The notes under the pieces are model-generated. The model did no database searches. It was not told the origin of the DNA and saw only the letters and a program-made list of their open reading frames with translations. Below, in pieces: positions 12,201-21,802 of a DNA stretch of 64,000 nt. Every line of letters begins with the position of its first letter. Position 1 is the first letter of the stretch. The position numbers and the translations under genes were made by a program. The DNA comes from Sweltsa coloradensis (Eukaryota; Arthropoda; Insecta; Plecoptera; Chloroperlidae). The stretch lies in contig JAMZAV010000353.1 of NCBI GenBank assembly GCA_024449915.1, positions 248,001 through 312,000 on the forward strand, read 5' to 3'.

Positions 12201-15200
12201 GGGGTTGTCGTCGTCACAGCTGCAGTGGTAGCAGTGGTAGTATCGGGTGCCGCTGTGGTTGTGTCGGCCGCTGTTGTAGATTCCACGACGACAGCATCAG
12301 AGGAGCTCGATGTTGTTGCATCGCCGCCTGCATCGCCACCTCCACTGCCTGAGCCACCGTCTGAGCCACTGCCCGAACCACTGCCTGAGCCACCGTCTGA
12401 ACCACTGCCTGAACCACTGCCTGAGCCACTGCCTGAACCACTTCCAGAACCACTTCTGGAACCACTTCCAGAACCGCTTCCTGAACCACTTCTGGAACCA
12501 CTTCCTGAACCACCCGCAGAGGCAGCTGCCAATAGGGTTGTGGCTTCGGTAGTGGTTGTCGTGGTTGTCGTCGTGGTAGTAGTAGTGGTAGTATCTGTAA
12601 GGACATAGGTCAGGTTAATTAATAACTTTAACTAGATACGTGTCTGTAATTTAACAAGTGGAACAACTGTCGTTATTATTGCAATGAATATTAGTTTAAT
12701 TTGAAGTAATAAATCTTTCACTGTTTCAATCGAAACATTGAATTTGTTCTCTAAATGACTGTATATATTTTATTTTTTATATTGTGTATAATAATATTGT
12801 TTGAAGTCTATACTAATCTTTTTCCACTTTTTCCATACTAGTAATCGACTTCCATTAACGATTCATCAACTCATTCCTTTTTGCTTTATATTATTAAAAT
12901 GATGAAACTTTTCACAGGGGACGTTAATAATAAAATGGGTTATTCGGTCTGTACACTGACTGAACTTGTAAAGAAAGAAAAATATATAGAGTAAAATATT
13001 GTCGAAATATTTTTTTATTCTATATTATTCTTTATTTATTAACAAGTGCAGTGTACAGTCCAAATAACTCATTACATTATAAGTTGTTATTTTCTTAGTT
13101 TAAAATTAACATTTGTCATATATTTTGGTATCTTGTAAAAACTGCTCTAACCTGTTCTTTGGCTAGATATTGTCCACATTTTCTTCCAATATTACATCAA
13201 TGTAATTAATAGATGTTAAAAATCGGTAATATTTTCCGTGTAAAACTAAAAAAAAAGCGTCTTCTATGATTATTATTTTATGTTTGATTGCTTATTCATA
13301 GACGTTTCTATTTCTGACAAATTCAAAATCTGTTTCTCCCTACCTAATAATACTCAAAATGTACTTTTTAACAAATATCTCATTTTTTTAATTTCACCAA
13401 ATTTCTTCAAAACCCACAACATTAACACCACCATCAACAACAACATGAAGGCAAGTACGTCTTCCCATTCTTAACCCTGTAACTGACCAACTGAACAGCT
13501 GATGACGGGTTTACTCCACTTCTTCCCCTTCCCACAGGTGATGGACTTGGTCTTCTCCTTGGTGGCGTAGCCAGGCATACACTTCATGGTCACCTTGGCC
13601 CCAGGAGGCAACTTATTCTTGCAGTCCAAGCTAGTTAGAACCTTCTTCTCTGTCTTGGTGCAGTTCATGGCGACGTTCGTAGCAACCGGGGCGTCACAGG
13701 AAGCGAGTTTAGCAGCCATCGCCTGGATTCACAGTTAAATACATAATTATCGAAATTAAAACAAAGATCCATTACTATAAGTTTTAAATATAATCTTTAG
13801 AATTATGAATAGCTGTTCTCATTGTATAAAAGTCTTTGGGATTACATTCACGAACTCGCAATAACGTCACGTGTAAAGCGTCTCCTGTCTGGGGAGGATG
13901 TGCTGCATCCTACCGCAACCGACTTCAAGTGGTGCAAAACAAGATTCTTCGTGTGTCCCTATCTCTCCCTCGCTGGATACGAATGTCGGAGTTTCACGCT
14001 GACCTCGGTCTGCAAACCGTGAACCAATGCATTGCTACACAAGCTGCCCGATTTTACGCATCTCTAGAGGCGGTACCAAATTCCCCAAGTTTCTGCACTT
14101 GCCCACATTATTCCGAGCAGATGCGACGTATTACCGCGCCTCTTGGACCTCGTTTCTTGCCTTCACGTCGTCAGGCACGGCTTCTGCGGGCTCGTCAACG
14201 TCTCATCGTCTGCACGTCGTCGAGTGGGTGTAGTGGACCCACGACTAAGACCTTCGTGACGATAAAAATAACTCTCCATGTCTCTTGTGGAACTTTTTCT
14301 GCCACGCGTGCTGCTACTTATTACATCCAATGTAAAAACCTAGAAGTCTGTTGCCATTCCCGAACTCCGGCGGTATTTAACCGAAATCAACGGTACCTGT
14401 CACCAACCACCTACAGCGCAAAGACGCTGTCCATCGCCCAACTCTGACACACATCTGAGTTGTAGTTCACCAGGGACTAAACTCTAAAGAATACCAGGGG
14501 AGAGGCTTCGAGCCCCACGACCATTGCCCAAATCAGACGGACGGTTCACCAAGCCGTGGCAATAGGTTGTGGCAACAAGTTTTGAAAAAAGATCTGACAA
14601 CTAGTTGTGACAACAACCCGTAGCGACACGCTTTGAAATCCTTCTGATAATGAAATGTCAATGCCAGCACATGAGGCTCACTCACTCCCAAAAACAAACT
14701 TGTTTTGTGACCATCAACCAATGAAAAATTCGGGGATTAACAGACCCTGCATCAGATAGTGGTACTTTATTAAATTACTGAACTAATTATTTCTATATAT
14801 TTTATTAAGTCGAATTAAGTAAACAATATATTATGAGTCCTTTGCATTTAAAAAAAAAAGTAAAATCCAAAACTACTTCGAAACACACATAACCACCATT
14901 AATGTTGGTAAAATTTGACATTTGACTTCACTGGTACATTACCGAGTGTATTCACTTCGATTGAGTCTTAACACGGTTTTTTGTTCCAACTGAATAATTT
15001 GACAACGTCACTTACTATATAGTTTATATATTTTAAAAACGATATAATTCGGAAAAAATTAGTTTTGCGATGTATTCATAACACTTAAAACGCATTTTTT
15101 ATTTTTTAAATGTTATTCAAGATCCATTTCCTTACCTTCATCCTGTCTTTAAGAGATATTGCTGCATAAGGTTGAGCTGGCCTTAGTCCTGCGCTCATAG

Positions 15201-18200
15201 CTGCATAGGAAGTGGGCACTGGAGCTGAAAACTAAGGTCGCAACATTAGAACATAAAGTATATAACAACTTTGTTTGATTGGGAGATCGATTACATACCT
15301 CCACGTAAAGAACCGTTGATTTTGCCTGTTGAGAGGCCATTCGTTAAAATTATTATTATTGTGTGCGTGGTAGCAAACAAGTATTTGAACGAGCTGCGAA
15401 GTTTTTTGTTTCTCCTTCCAGATTACTAGTGTAGACCAGATTAAAACGTTTATTTTCCACTTATCACCTATTTAGACTTTTTAGCCGATAACAGTTATTT
15501 CTGACGCGGTTGATCCACGCCATCAACCATGTTATTTGAACTCAAGTATGGAAATAAAATCATAATTTAAAGAAGTTTTATGAGAAGATAACATATCCTC
15601 CTTGTTTTATACACCTGTATTTCCTAATAGAGGGAGCTATCGGTCCTCCCAACAACTGAGTGTAATGATCAAGCGCGCGACTCTGATTCGGGAGGGCCCG
15701 GGTTCAAATCCCGTCGAGACCGGCAATCCTGACTGAAGTGCTTTTCAAAGGTTTTATTCAGTCGTTAAAGCGAATGCAAGGGATTGAGACCTCTTAAACA
15801 GTCCTCGATCATTCCTTCACTCAAACGGCTCTTCCGTGATTCTGTACGTGTGTGAATGTCTGTGTAGGTCAAAAATCAGCCGAAATGCTGAACAGATTGC
15901 ACCGAAATTTTAAACAGTTATCCATTACGATTTTACTGAGAAATGCTTACAAAATTAGCTAGATCCATTGCGATTTAAACCTACAAGACACAATAAATTG
16001 AAAAATAGCCTGCGAATGTATAGGTATTAATAATTAATACCGTATTATTTTAACGACAATTTTGTTTTTGAAAAAATATTTTTTGTTTGTTATTTTTCTG
16101 GTTGTGAAAATGAAGTGCCCAAGGTGAATTGAATCTTGCACGCTCAAGGTGCTCCCAAATTCCGCTGGGAGATTGAGTAAACCTTGCCATCTTTACACGT
16201 ATTTCGTACTGGCAATATATAGTTTTCAATAGTATTGTTTGCATTTCAAAACGTGTTCTATAATTTTTTTCATACAAACCAGAAATTACCAAATTTTTCC
16301 CGACCAGGGGATTGAACACAGGTCTCCCACATTTTGGGTATAAGGGCGCCTTAGCAAACTAGACTAGGAAAAACGCCTAAGTCGTAGTTAGACGAGTGAG
16401 AGATTCATATGTTGAGTACCCGGGAACATTTGCATTTAAGTTTGATAATTATTATATAGGTATAATAAATAGGGTTTTTAGTTTAGCTGGTATAAGGGCG
16501 CGTCAACTGTAAAGCCATAATGCGCCACTCAAGCCTTATGATAGGCAAGAGAGGCCTTAGGTGTAGAGGGAAGAAAGGGAATGTTACCGGGTACTCAAAA
16601 CATGACTCACTCACTCGTCTAACAACGCCTTTGGCGTTTTCATAATTACGACTTTTGTGATAATATGGGCGAAATATTCCTGTAAAAATTGGCTTTTTAA
16701 TTGACAGATTTTTTTACATTACTTACACCGCCTGTCCTGCCTAGATTGTCTGGTTGCCGGCCACTGGTGGAGCTCGCAACTTGAGTTAGAGGTCCTGTAT
16801 CATTGATGTGATCAGTTTCTTACTAATACAATTTACAATAATTTTGTCTTATATAATTATATATTAGTGTAAAGATATTTTGTAATAACTAGTTATCAAG
16901 AATGAAGATTCGCGTTCAGTGGTTTCTTCCACGAAAGTTTGTTTACTCTCTGATTTGCTGTTCCTGAATTTTTACAAACCTCATATTATTCGTTACAGTG
17001 CAAGGATCGTCTCTAATAAATCAGTTTTTTTTCTTTTCTTTTTTCTATTTTGATGTTTTTTTCTTTTTTTCTTTTCCCCTACCATTTTATATTGGTTTAT
17101 TAATTATTTGCATTTAGTATCCTTTTTAATTTGTTTCCAAAATTGTTGTGTGTAAATACATTGTTGTAATATTACTATTTCAAATATTTACTTAACTATA
17201 GTTCATTGTTGTGTCTGCATGTTATTTTATTATTTTGTTTATTCTTGTTTGTTAAAATTGCAACAAGAAACGGCGTCGACGCTAGCAAATATCTTGCTAA
17301 AACACTCAAAATCTGTGGAAATCTTGTGCCGCGAAGAGCCTTGATGAAGCACGTGAAACTAACTAATTTAGCACATGCAGTTGGTTCTCCCATAAGTGCT
17401 CCCTGCACAGGGAAGGGAAATGACTCACTGAGCAGTCTTTGAGGGCGGGCGGCAGGTCGTTCCATTGGTTAACTACCCGGAAAGAAAAAGCACGTCGGCC
17501 GAGCAGTCCTTTGGCCGGAGGGGGTTGGAGGCGGAGGTTCCTATTATCGTCGCCTCTCAACACGCGGCCCTGGATGATGCGCGCGCACACGTCAAAATCA
17601 GTGGCGCCACTGAGGCATCTTTTAAAAAACACCAGATCGGTGTACTGCAGGTGCATGGTCATTGGCATAACCTGCATCTGGTCACAGGGTGGGGGGAGGT
17701 TACGGCCATGTATGAAATGCAGCGCCCTTCTCTGCACCCTCTCAAGCTTTGTAGTGTTCTCGATGGTAGTTGGGTGCCAGGCGGGAAGGCCGAAAGTCAT
17801 GGAGGGCTTGACTAGCGACAGGTAGGCCATCCTCTTGACGCGGGGCGTGCAGCCGTGCAGGTTGCGGGCCGCGAAACCCAGCACCTGCAACGCCTTGGTG
17901 CGCACGATGTCGGTGTGCACGTTCCATCGGAGGTCGCTTGTGATGTGAACGCCGAGGAGGCGCTGCTTGTCGACGTACTCGAGTGGGACACCATCGATGG
18001 TGTACATGAAGTAAAGTGGGGTGCGAGCGCGCGTAATGTCCATCATCTTGCACTTGAGGGCGTTGAGCGACATGCCATTTTCGTCGCACCAGATCTGAAT
18101 GTCGTCTAGGTCTGCTTGGAGGGCGTCTGCATCCTCTTGGGTGCCCACGATACAGTACAGGGTGACGTCATCAGCGTACTGGAGCATTTGGATCCTTGCC

Positions 18201-20263
18201 GAGGTAGGGAGGTCGGCTACGAAGACGTTAAATAGCAGGGGGCCGAGCACACTGCCCTGGATGACGCCCGAGGGCACGTCCCGGAATTCTGAGCGCTCGC
18301 CGTTGAACTGGACGAACTGTGTGCGGCCGACCAGGAAACTCTCAAACCACCTAAGCAAATTGCCCTTAATGCCATAATGCTCGAGCTTGGATAGTAGACG
18401 CACGTGTGGCACTTTATCGAACGCTTTAGACCAATCGAGAAAGACACAGTGAATGTGAGCTCCGCTACGCTCGTCCAGTGCCGCCGTCCATGAGTCAATG
18501 GCGCCGGCGAGGAGAGTGGTGCAAGAACGGCGCTGTCGAAAGCCGTGCTGCGCCGCAGGGATGACGTTTTGGCTCTCAAGGAACTCGCTCGTCCGGTCTC
18601 GCACAAAACGTTCCATCGTCTTACCGACCAGTGAGGTGATGCTGATTGGCCTGTAGTTCTTTATGTCTCTCTTGTCGCCGTCTTTGTAGATCGGTGCCAC
18701 GGACGCCGTTTTCCATTCTGTTGGAATACCCTGTTCAAGCGCCATGTTGAAAAGGTGGGCAAGTGAGTCGCTGAGAGCGTTCGCGGAGTTTTTAAGTAGA
18801 ATTGCAGGCACGCCGTCCGGGCCCGCTGCTGTATTCGCTTTAGTCCCCCGTAGAAGCTGTTTTATGTCACCGGGCAAGCAAGTCAGCTCGCTCATGGTGG
18901 GCTGTTCTGAAAGCTACCGCGGGCGCGTTTCCCTGGTGGACGGGGAAAATGTTATCCGCCCGCGAGAAATTGCTCTGGAACGCCTCACTAAAACAGGCTG
19001 CCACCTCTTTGGGGTCTGACACGGTTTTTCCCCCTACCTTGAAACTCGCAGCATCGTTCGGAATAGTTGCCTTGGAATTAATGTAGCGCCAGAAGAACTT
19101 TCTGCTGTCTGCACCTCGCCCAAGTCCCCACATCCAGTTGTCCTTGGCCGTCCGAAGAGCCACCTGTGTCGATCTTCTGGCAGCAACATAGGCCTCTCTT
19201 GCGTCTCTCAATTTGGTTTCCCGCCATCGGGCAAACAGTCTGTCCCGGACGTCGATCATCTTTTTAATGCTCTTGCTTAGCCAAGGGTGGAGTCGACGCT
19301 TGTTCCCCCCTACTCTCCTCTTTGGAACGTGCTCATCTGCGCACTCAAAGACGATACGCTTCCAGTTTTCCCAGGCTTCATTGACGTCTTCCAGCTGCAG
19401 CACCTCCGGCAGTCGTTCAGAAAGCATTTCGTTCAGGGCCTGCCAGTTTGCTTTAGTGAAATCAAGAACATCTCGGGCTGCACTCACAGGACGGATGGCA
19501 GTCAATGAGAGTGTGGCCAGGACAGCGTCATGGTCACTCATCACGCCAGGCACCACCTCCACCGTTGACACGATGCTGGGCGCATCGCAGAGCAGCAGGT
19601 CGATAGTCTTCTCACTCGAGTTGGTGATTCGGGTTGGCTCAGTGACCAGCTGAGAGAAAGCCAGTTCAGCGAAAGCAGATATAAATCATTGGAGGTTCTG
19701 TCGCGCCCTTCTGGTGGGTCCGAACGCCAGCATATGTTGAGATTAAAATCGCCAAGCAAGAGGCAGCCATCGAAACTTGGCTGCACAGCAGGAATAGACG
19801 TTAAATGAATAAATAAAACTAAAACTAAGTTACTTTGAATTTGCTTGTGATTTTATTCTCTCACGTTTTACTTTTTTTGTTCTTTCGACGGTACTATCTC
19901 AGTGTTGGTGCACGTAATTGTTTATAAAAGAAAAACATGAAATAAGACTTGTTTATTTTACGGTTAAATGCAGCTCCGTTTGTTATTTCGTTTCTTAACA
20001 ACAAGTTTACTCCGATTTTATACACTCGTATCATGTCTTAAAACCTCTTTAATGTTGAATGCACATTTATTTTTCTCCAGAACATAATAATATGAATAAT
20101 TATAAGAAGTCTAGGTATTTTGAAGCGATGCATGTCGCAAGAGGAGGTTTTAGATGACTACGTCATATTGATCGTGCTCAGTAAAACTAATGCAAATAAA
20201 AGAACAACAATACATCCTTACCAAACACACCCCAACTGTCAGGAAAAAGACTGTTTCTTTCAT
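9061..20263 (-). CDS. Gene A: secreted CCP - Ser-Gly/mucin - C-type lectin protein, six exons
   Basis: Six coding exons join in frame: 20222-20263 (signal peptide), 15136-15231 (linker), 13488-13722 (CCP/sushi), 11818-12594 (Ser-Gly and Thr-rich mucin), 10205-10450 and 9061-9215 (C-type lectin halves). Their lengths sum to 1551 bases, that is 516 residues plus stop, with matching phases at each GT-AG junction (0, 0, 1, 1, 1). The product should be secreted and densely O-glycosylated, with an EPN-type carbohydrate-recognition domain at its C-terminus. The sushi fold normally mediates protein contacts. Lecticans and selectins combine lectin and sushi modules, but in a different order. Neighbouring paralogues B and C share the exon layout. 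The first intron is unusually large because of a LINE and other insertions. Ligand and tissue cannot be told from sequence. Confidence 0.8.
10205..10450 (-). CDS. Gene A exon 5, first half of C-type lectin domain
   Basis: 82 codons, phase 1 at both ends, between a TTTTCAG acceptor and a GTAAAT donor. It contains the CTLD start pattern A.AEC.AQGGHLFVINS (first Cys and the alpha-helix/Gly-His-Leu block) and QLYVGV in the place of the canonical WIGL core. Exon length and phase are identical in genes B and C. Confidence 0.75.
10605..10894. mobile_element. MITE in gene A intron
   Basis: Terminal inverted repeats AGAGAGCCTAGATAAGCTAA... and its complement, about 55 bases with few mismatches, each next to a CTTCCGG block. 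Within about 1.1 kb that is missing from the otherwise alignable gene B intron. Confidence 0.7.
11818..12594 (-). CDS. Gene A exon 4, Ser-Gly repeat and Thr-rich mucin stalk
   Basis: A single 777-base exon (phase 1 to 1) between a CCTTACAG acceptor and a GTAAGT donor. In order: a run of Thr; EATTLLAAASAGG; about 60 residues of (Ser-Gly)n with scattered Arg and with DGG interruptions; an acidic-flanked GGGDAGGDA; then about 170 residues of TTTT, PTT and AAP mucin repeats with an INTT sequon. Ser-Gly runs next to acidic residues are the sites used for glycosaminoglycan attachment in serglycin-type core proteins; the Thr/Pro tract is typical O-glycosylated stalk. The opposite strand is also open as poly-Val/Pro, which is a composition artefact. 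Confidence 0.75.
13488..13722 (-). CDS. Gene A exon 3, CCP/sushi domain
   Basis: Encodes about 78 residues with six cysteines. The second half has the classic sushi pattern: PPGAKVTMKCMPGY, then a CG..KKWSKPVISC ending with the Trp and last Cys. An NCT sequon is present. It starts GCG-ATG after a CCAG acceptor. I place the donor at GTCAGT (minus strand 13487-13482), leaving one base of the next codon, because this site is intact in all three paralogues while a downstream GT alternative is lost in gene C. The first half carries two extra cysteines relative to a minimal four-Cys sushi. Confidence 0.75.
13830..14460 (+). mobile_element. Jockey-like LINE 3' fragment in gene A intron
   Basis: Reads as the RT C-terminal region of Jockey-clade elements: PVWGG...RLQVVQNKILRV followed by a DLGLQTVNQCI block and ARFY. 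Several frames are needed, and the RT core is absent. Lies between the gene A linker and CCP exons, in opposite orientation to the gene. Confidence 0.65.
15136..15231 (-). CDS. Gene A exon 2, linker after signal peptide
   Basis: A 32-codon exon, phase 0 at both ends, ending ...SLKDRMK before a GTAAGG donor. The acceptor CTTAG at 15232-15233 was chosen over a nearby TTTTCAG because only the former gives the 32 codons found in genes B and C. The C-terminal pattern LRPxxPxAxISxxDRxK is conserved in all three paralogues. No known domain was recognised. Confidence 0.65.
15655..15890 (+). mobile_element. tRNA-headed SINE, second family
   Basis: Head with CGCGACTCTGATTCGGGAGG and GGTTCAAATCCC, then the diagnostic GAGACCGGCAATCCTGACTG body. 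Lies in gene A intron 1. Confidence 0.6.
16049..16643 (-). mobile_element. Composite element: tRNA-like segment fused to a 280-base MITE
   Basis: The MITE part (16364-16643) has inverted termini of about 65 bases (AACGCC..AAG.CGT.GTTAGACGAGTGAG). Directly next to it is a tRNA-like segment on the minus strand (GGTTCAATCCCCTGGTCGGG type). The same junction occurs in the opposite orientation at 40388-41003. Confidence 0.6.
17250..19800 (-). mobile_element. Jockey/CR1-like LINE, 5'-truncated and frameshifted, in gene A intron 1
   Basis: Minus-strand non-LTR retrotransposon. The reverse transcriptase ORF (17363-18895) shows FLDWSKAFDKVPH, the GVIQGSVLGPLLFN block and the catalytic LQYADDV, ending with the usual VVNQWNDLP C-terminus. 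Upstream, in other frames, are the end of the AP endonuclease (SDHDAV, around 19535) and LLLGDFNLN (around 19745). The endonuclease N-terminus and ORF1 are missing. At least two frameshifts separate the pieces. The right border near 19800 meets sequence that is continuous with the gene 0 flank at 3.04 kb, so it inserted in gene A after the duplication. Not expected to be active. Confidence 0.8.
20222..20263 (-). CDS. Gene A exon 1, signal peptide
   Basis: Encodes MKETVFFLTVGVCL followed directly by a GTAAGG donor in phase 0. The hydrophobic core continues into the next exon (FSAPVPTS...), giving a short signal peptide with cleavage probably just after the junction. The ATG has the context GCCACC-ATG and is the only one shared by the aligned gene 0 and gene A leaders. 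Confidence 0.75.
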
Positions 20264-20295
20264 GGTGGCTGCTGGAGGTTTCACTTCTCCAGTGT

Positions 20296-20331
20296 AAGTG
20301 AAGAAAAACACAATCGTGGCAGACCTTATAA
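20296..20331 (-). promoter_or_regulatory. Core promoter of gene A: TATA box and initiator
   Basis: TTATAAGG on the minus strand (20324-20331) is followed about 30 bases later by an initiator-like TTCACTT (around 20298). This predicts transcription starting about 35 bases upstream of the ATG. The same spacing is seen in genes 0 and B. Confidence 0.5.
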
Positions 20332-20750
20332 CGTAATTTATCATTTTTGAAATGTTACCGTGTGGCTATGGTAAATAAAGAACTACAAGTTATCGCAACC
20401 ACAATCGATCTAAAGGTGTCACGGCAACGTAGAGTTAGAAATCATTTCTGTTAAATCTATGCGATTGCAATGATTGCATCGTTTCCGGCCTTGTACATCT
20501 GCAGGAGAGGAAACTCGTTATGCATCTTGCTCAGAACTACGGACACACGAACTGTGAGGGGGGGGGTATTAGCAACAGTCGGAGACTAGGTCACCCCTAA
20601 AACATATCTGCAAACAGTCCACGTGGAAATCTGGTCTCGTCGCTAGTTTTGATCAGATTCTGAAATACAGAACGCCAGTGAAAAAGTAGAATAACTTGAA
20701 AACATTTATATTTTAGATGTAGACTTTCACGACCCGTAGATGAGTTTGTA

Positions 20751-20873
20751 TGATCCTTGGGCTGTTGCGTCGTGTCGATGATGTTGGACAGAGTCTTGAA
20801 GAAGACAACAACATCGGTGGCGAAACGTCGAGCAGTGTCTCATCATCGTCACGACGCAACAGCCCAAAGATCA
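20751..20873. mobile_element. Short inverted-repeat element, gene A flank
   Basis: Arms TGATCCTTGGGCTGTTGCG and complement around GGTGGCGAAACGTCGAGC. Paralogous to 4474-4604. Confidence 0.6.
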
Positions 20874-21644
20874 TATAAAACAAATTAAATTTGTGATTTG
20901 TATTAATTAATATCAATTCCCCCAAAGGAAGTTTTCTCAGCGAACAAAATCGAGAATCAACTCTAAACTCCTCAAGAAAGTGGAGAAAATTTAGTAATTG
21001 CAGCGTTGCACATTAAAATTAAAATAAAATTATGAATAAATTCGTATTTAGAGCCTACCCACTGCGAGTTCTCGATTGCATGAACTTAGAAATAAAATTC
21101 CAATCAAGCACTAGTTTATTTTTCTTAATAAGAGAATATGTTGTTTATATTCTCCAATGTTCAATAATCCAAAAAACATTGACAGTAAAACATAATTTAT
21201 TCTCTTTTGTTAACAAGGAACCTATATGTTTTCACAAAAACACTTAATTAGACACATCCAAATTTGAATTGTTTCTAATCTAATTGAATCCAATCTCTAG
21301 AAATCTCAAATTAATAATATATCAATTAATATTTATTGACATCTAATGAATGTCTGTATAGAGATCCACACATACACTCACACACAATAAATCTTTACAG
21401 CAGAAATTAAATTATGATTGATTGATTGATTGATTTTGATTTGAATTTTAAATTGATGATTCTTGTCTATGCAAGCATACCATCCCTATACATTTTTCAA
21501 AAACTACTTATTAAACAGGTATTATTATCACGCTATCTTGCACGTTGGCTGACGGCCAAGCCACAACAACAAAAACAACAACAACAAACAGTTTGTGGCC
21601 ACGGACAAGTTAGTTTGAAGACTATAATAATACTTTTCATGTTC

Positions 21645-21802
21645 TCAAGGCTTCTCACAGATGTAGGCTAGCCTGCGGTTCATGTCGTTACATGGATGAC
21701 CGTAGCTATAACCATTAGTTTTGTCCCAAAAAAGGCAATACTCGTAGGGATGCGGTTCGTTCGGTGCCCATGTGAACGGGGAGAGGGTATTCCAGGCCGA
21801 TC
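21645..21802 (-). CDS. Gene B exon 6, second half of C-type lectin domain
   Basis: Contains TWAPNEPHPYEYC (EPN), a one-residue insertion DKTNGYSYG relative to gene A, then HPCND and LAYICEKP with TGA at 21645-21647. Confidence 0.7.

Larger units (their letters stand above)
19830..21010. repeat. Duplicated flank, copy 2
   Basis: Counterpart of 3030-4770. Together with the 8.58-10.5 / 21.12-23.5 kb match it defines the unit of a tandem segmental duplication. Confidence 0.7.

Noticed and set aside
11823..12608. Long plus-strand reading frame of Val- and Pro-rich protein opposite the gene A mucin exon
   Set aside because: It is the antisense of ACC/ACT and GGT/TCA codon repeats; splice sites, phases and domain context support the minus strand.
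15232..15236. TTTTCAG as acceptor of gene A exon 2
   Set aside because: It would shift phase and give 89 bases instead of the 96-base exon found in genes B and C.
17439..17825. Plus-strand frames opposite the LINE reverse transcriptase
   Set aside because: Antisense shadows of a clearly recognised RT.
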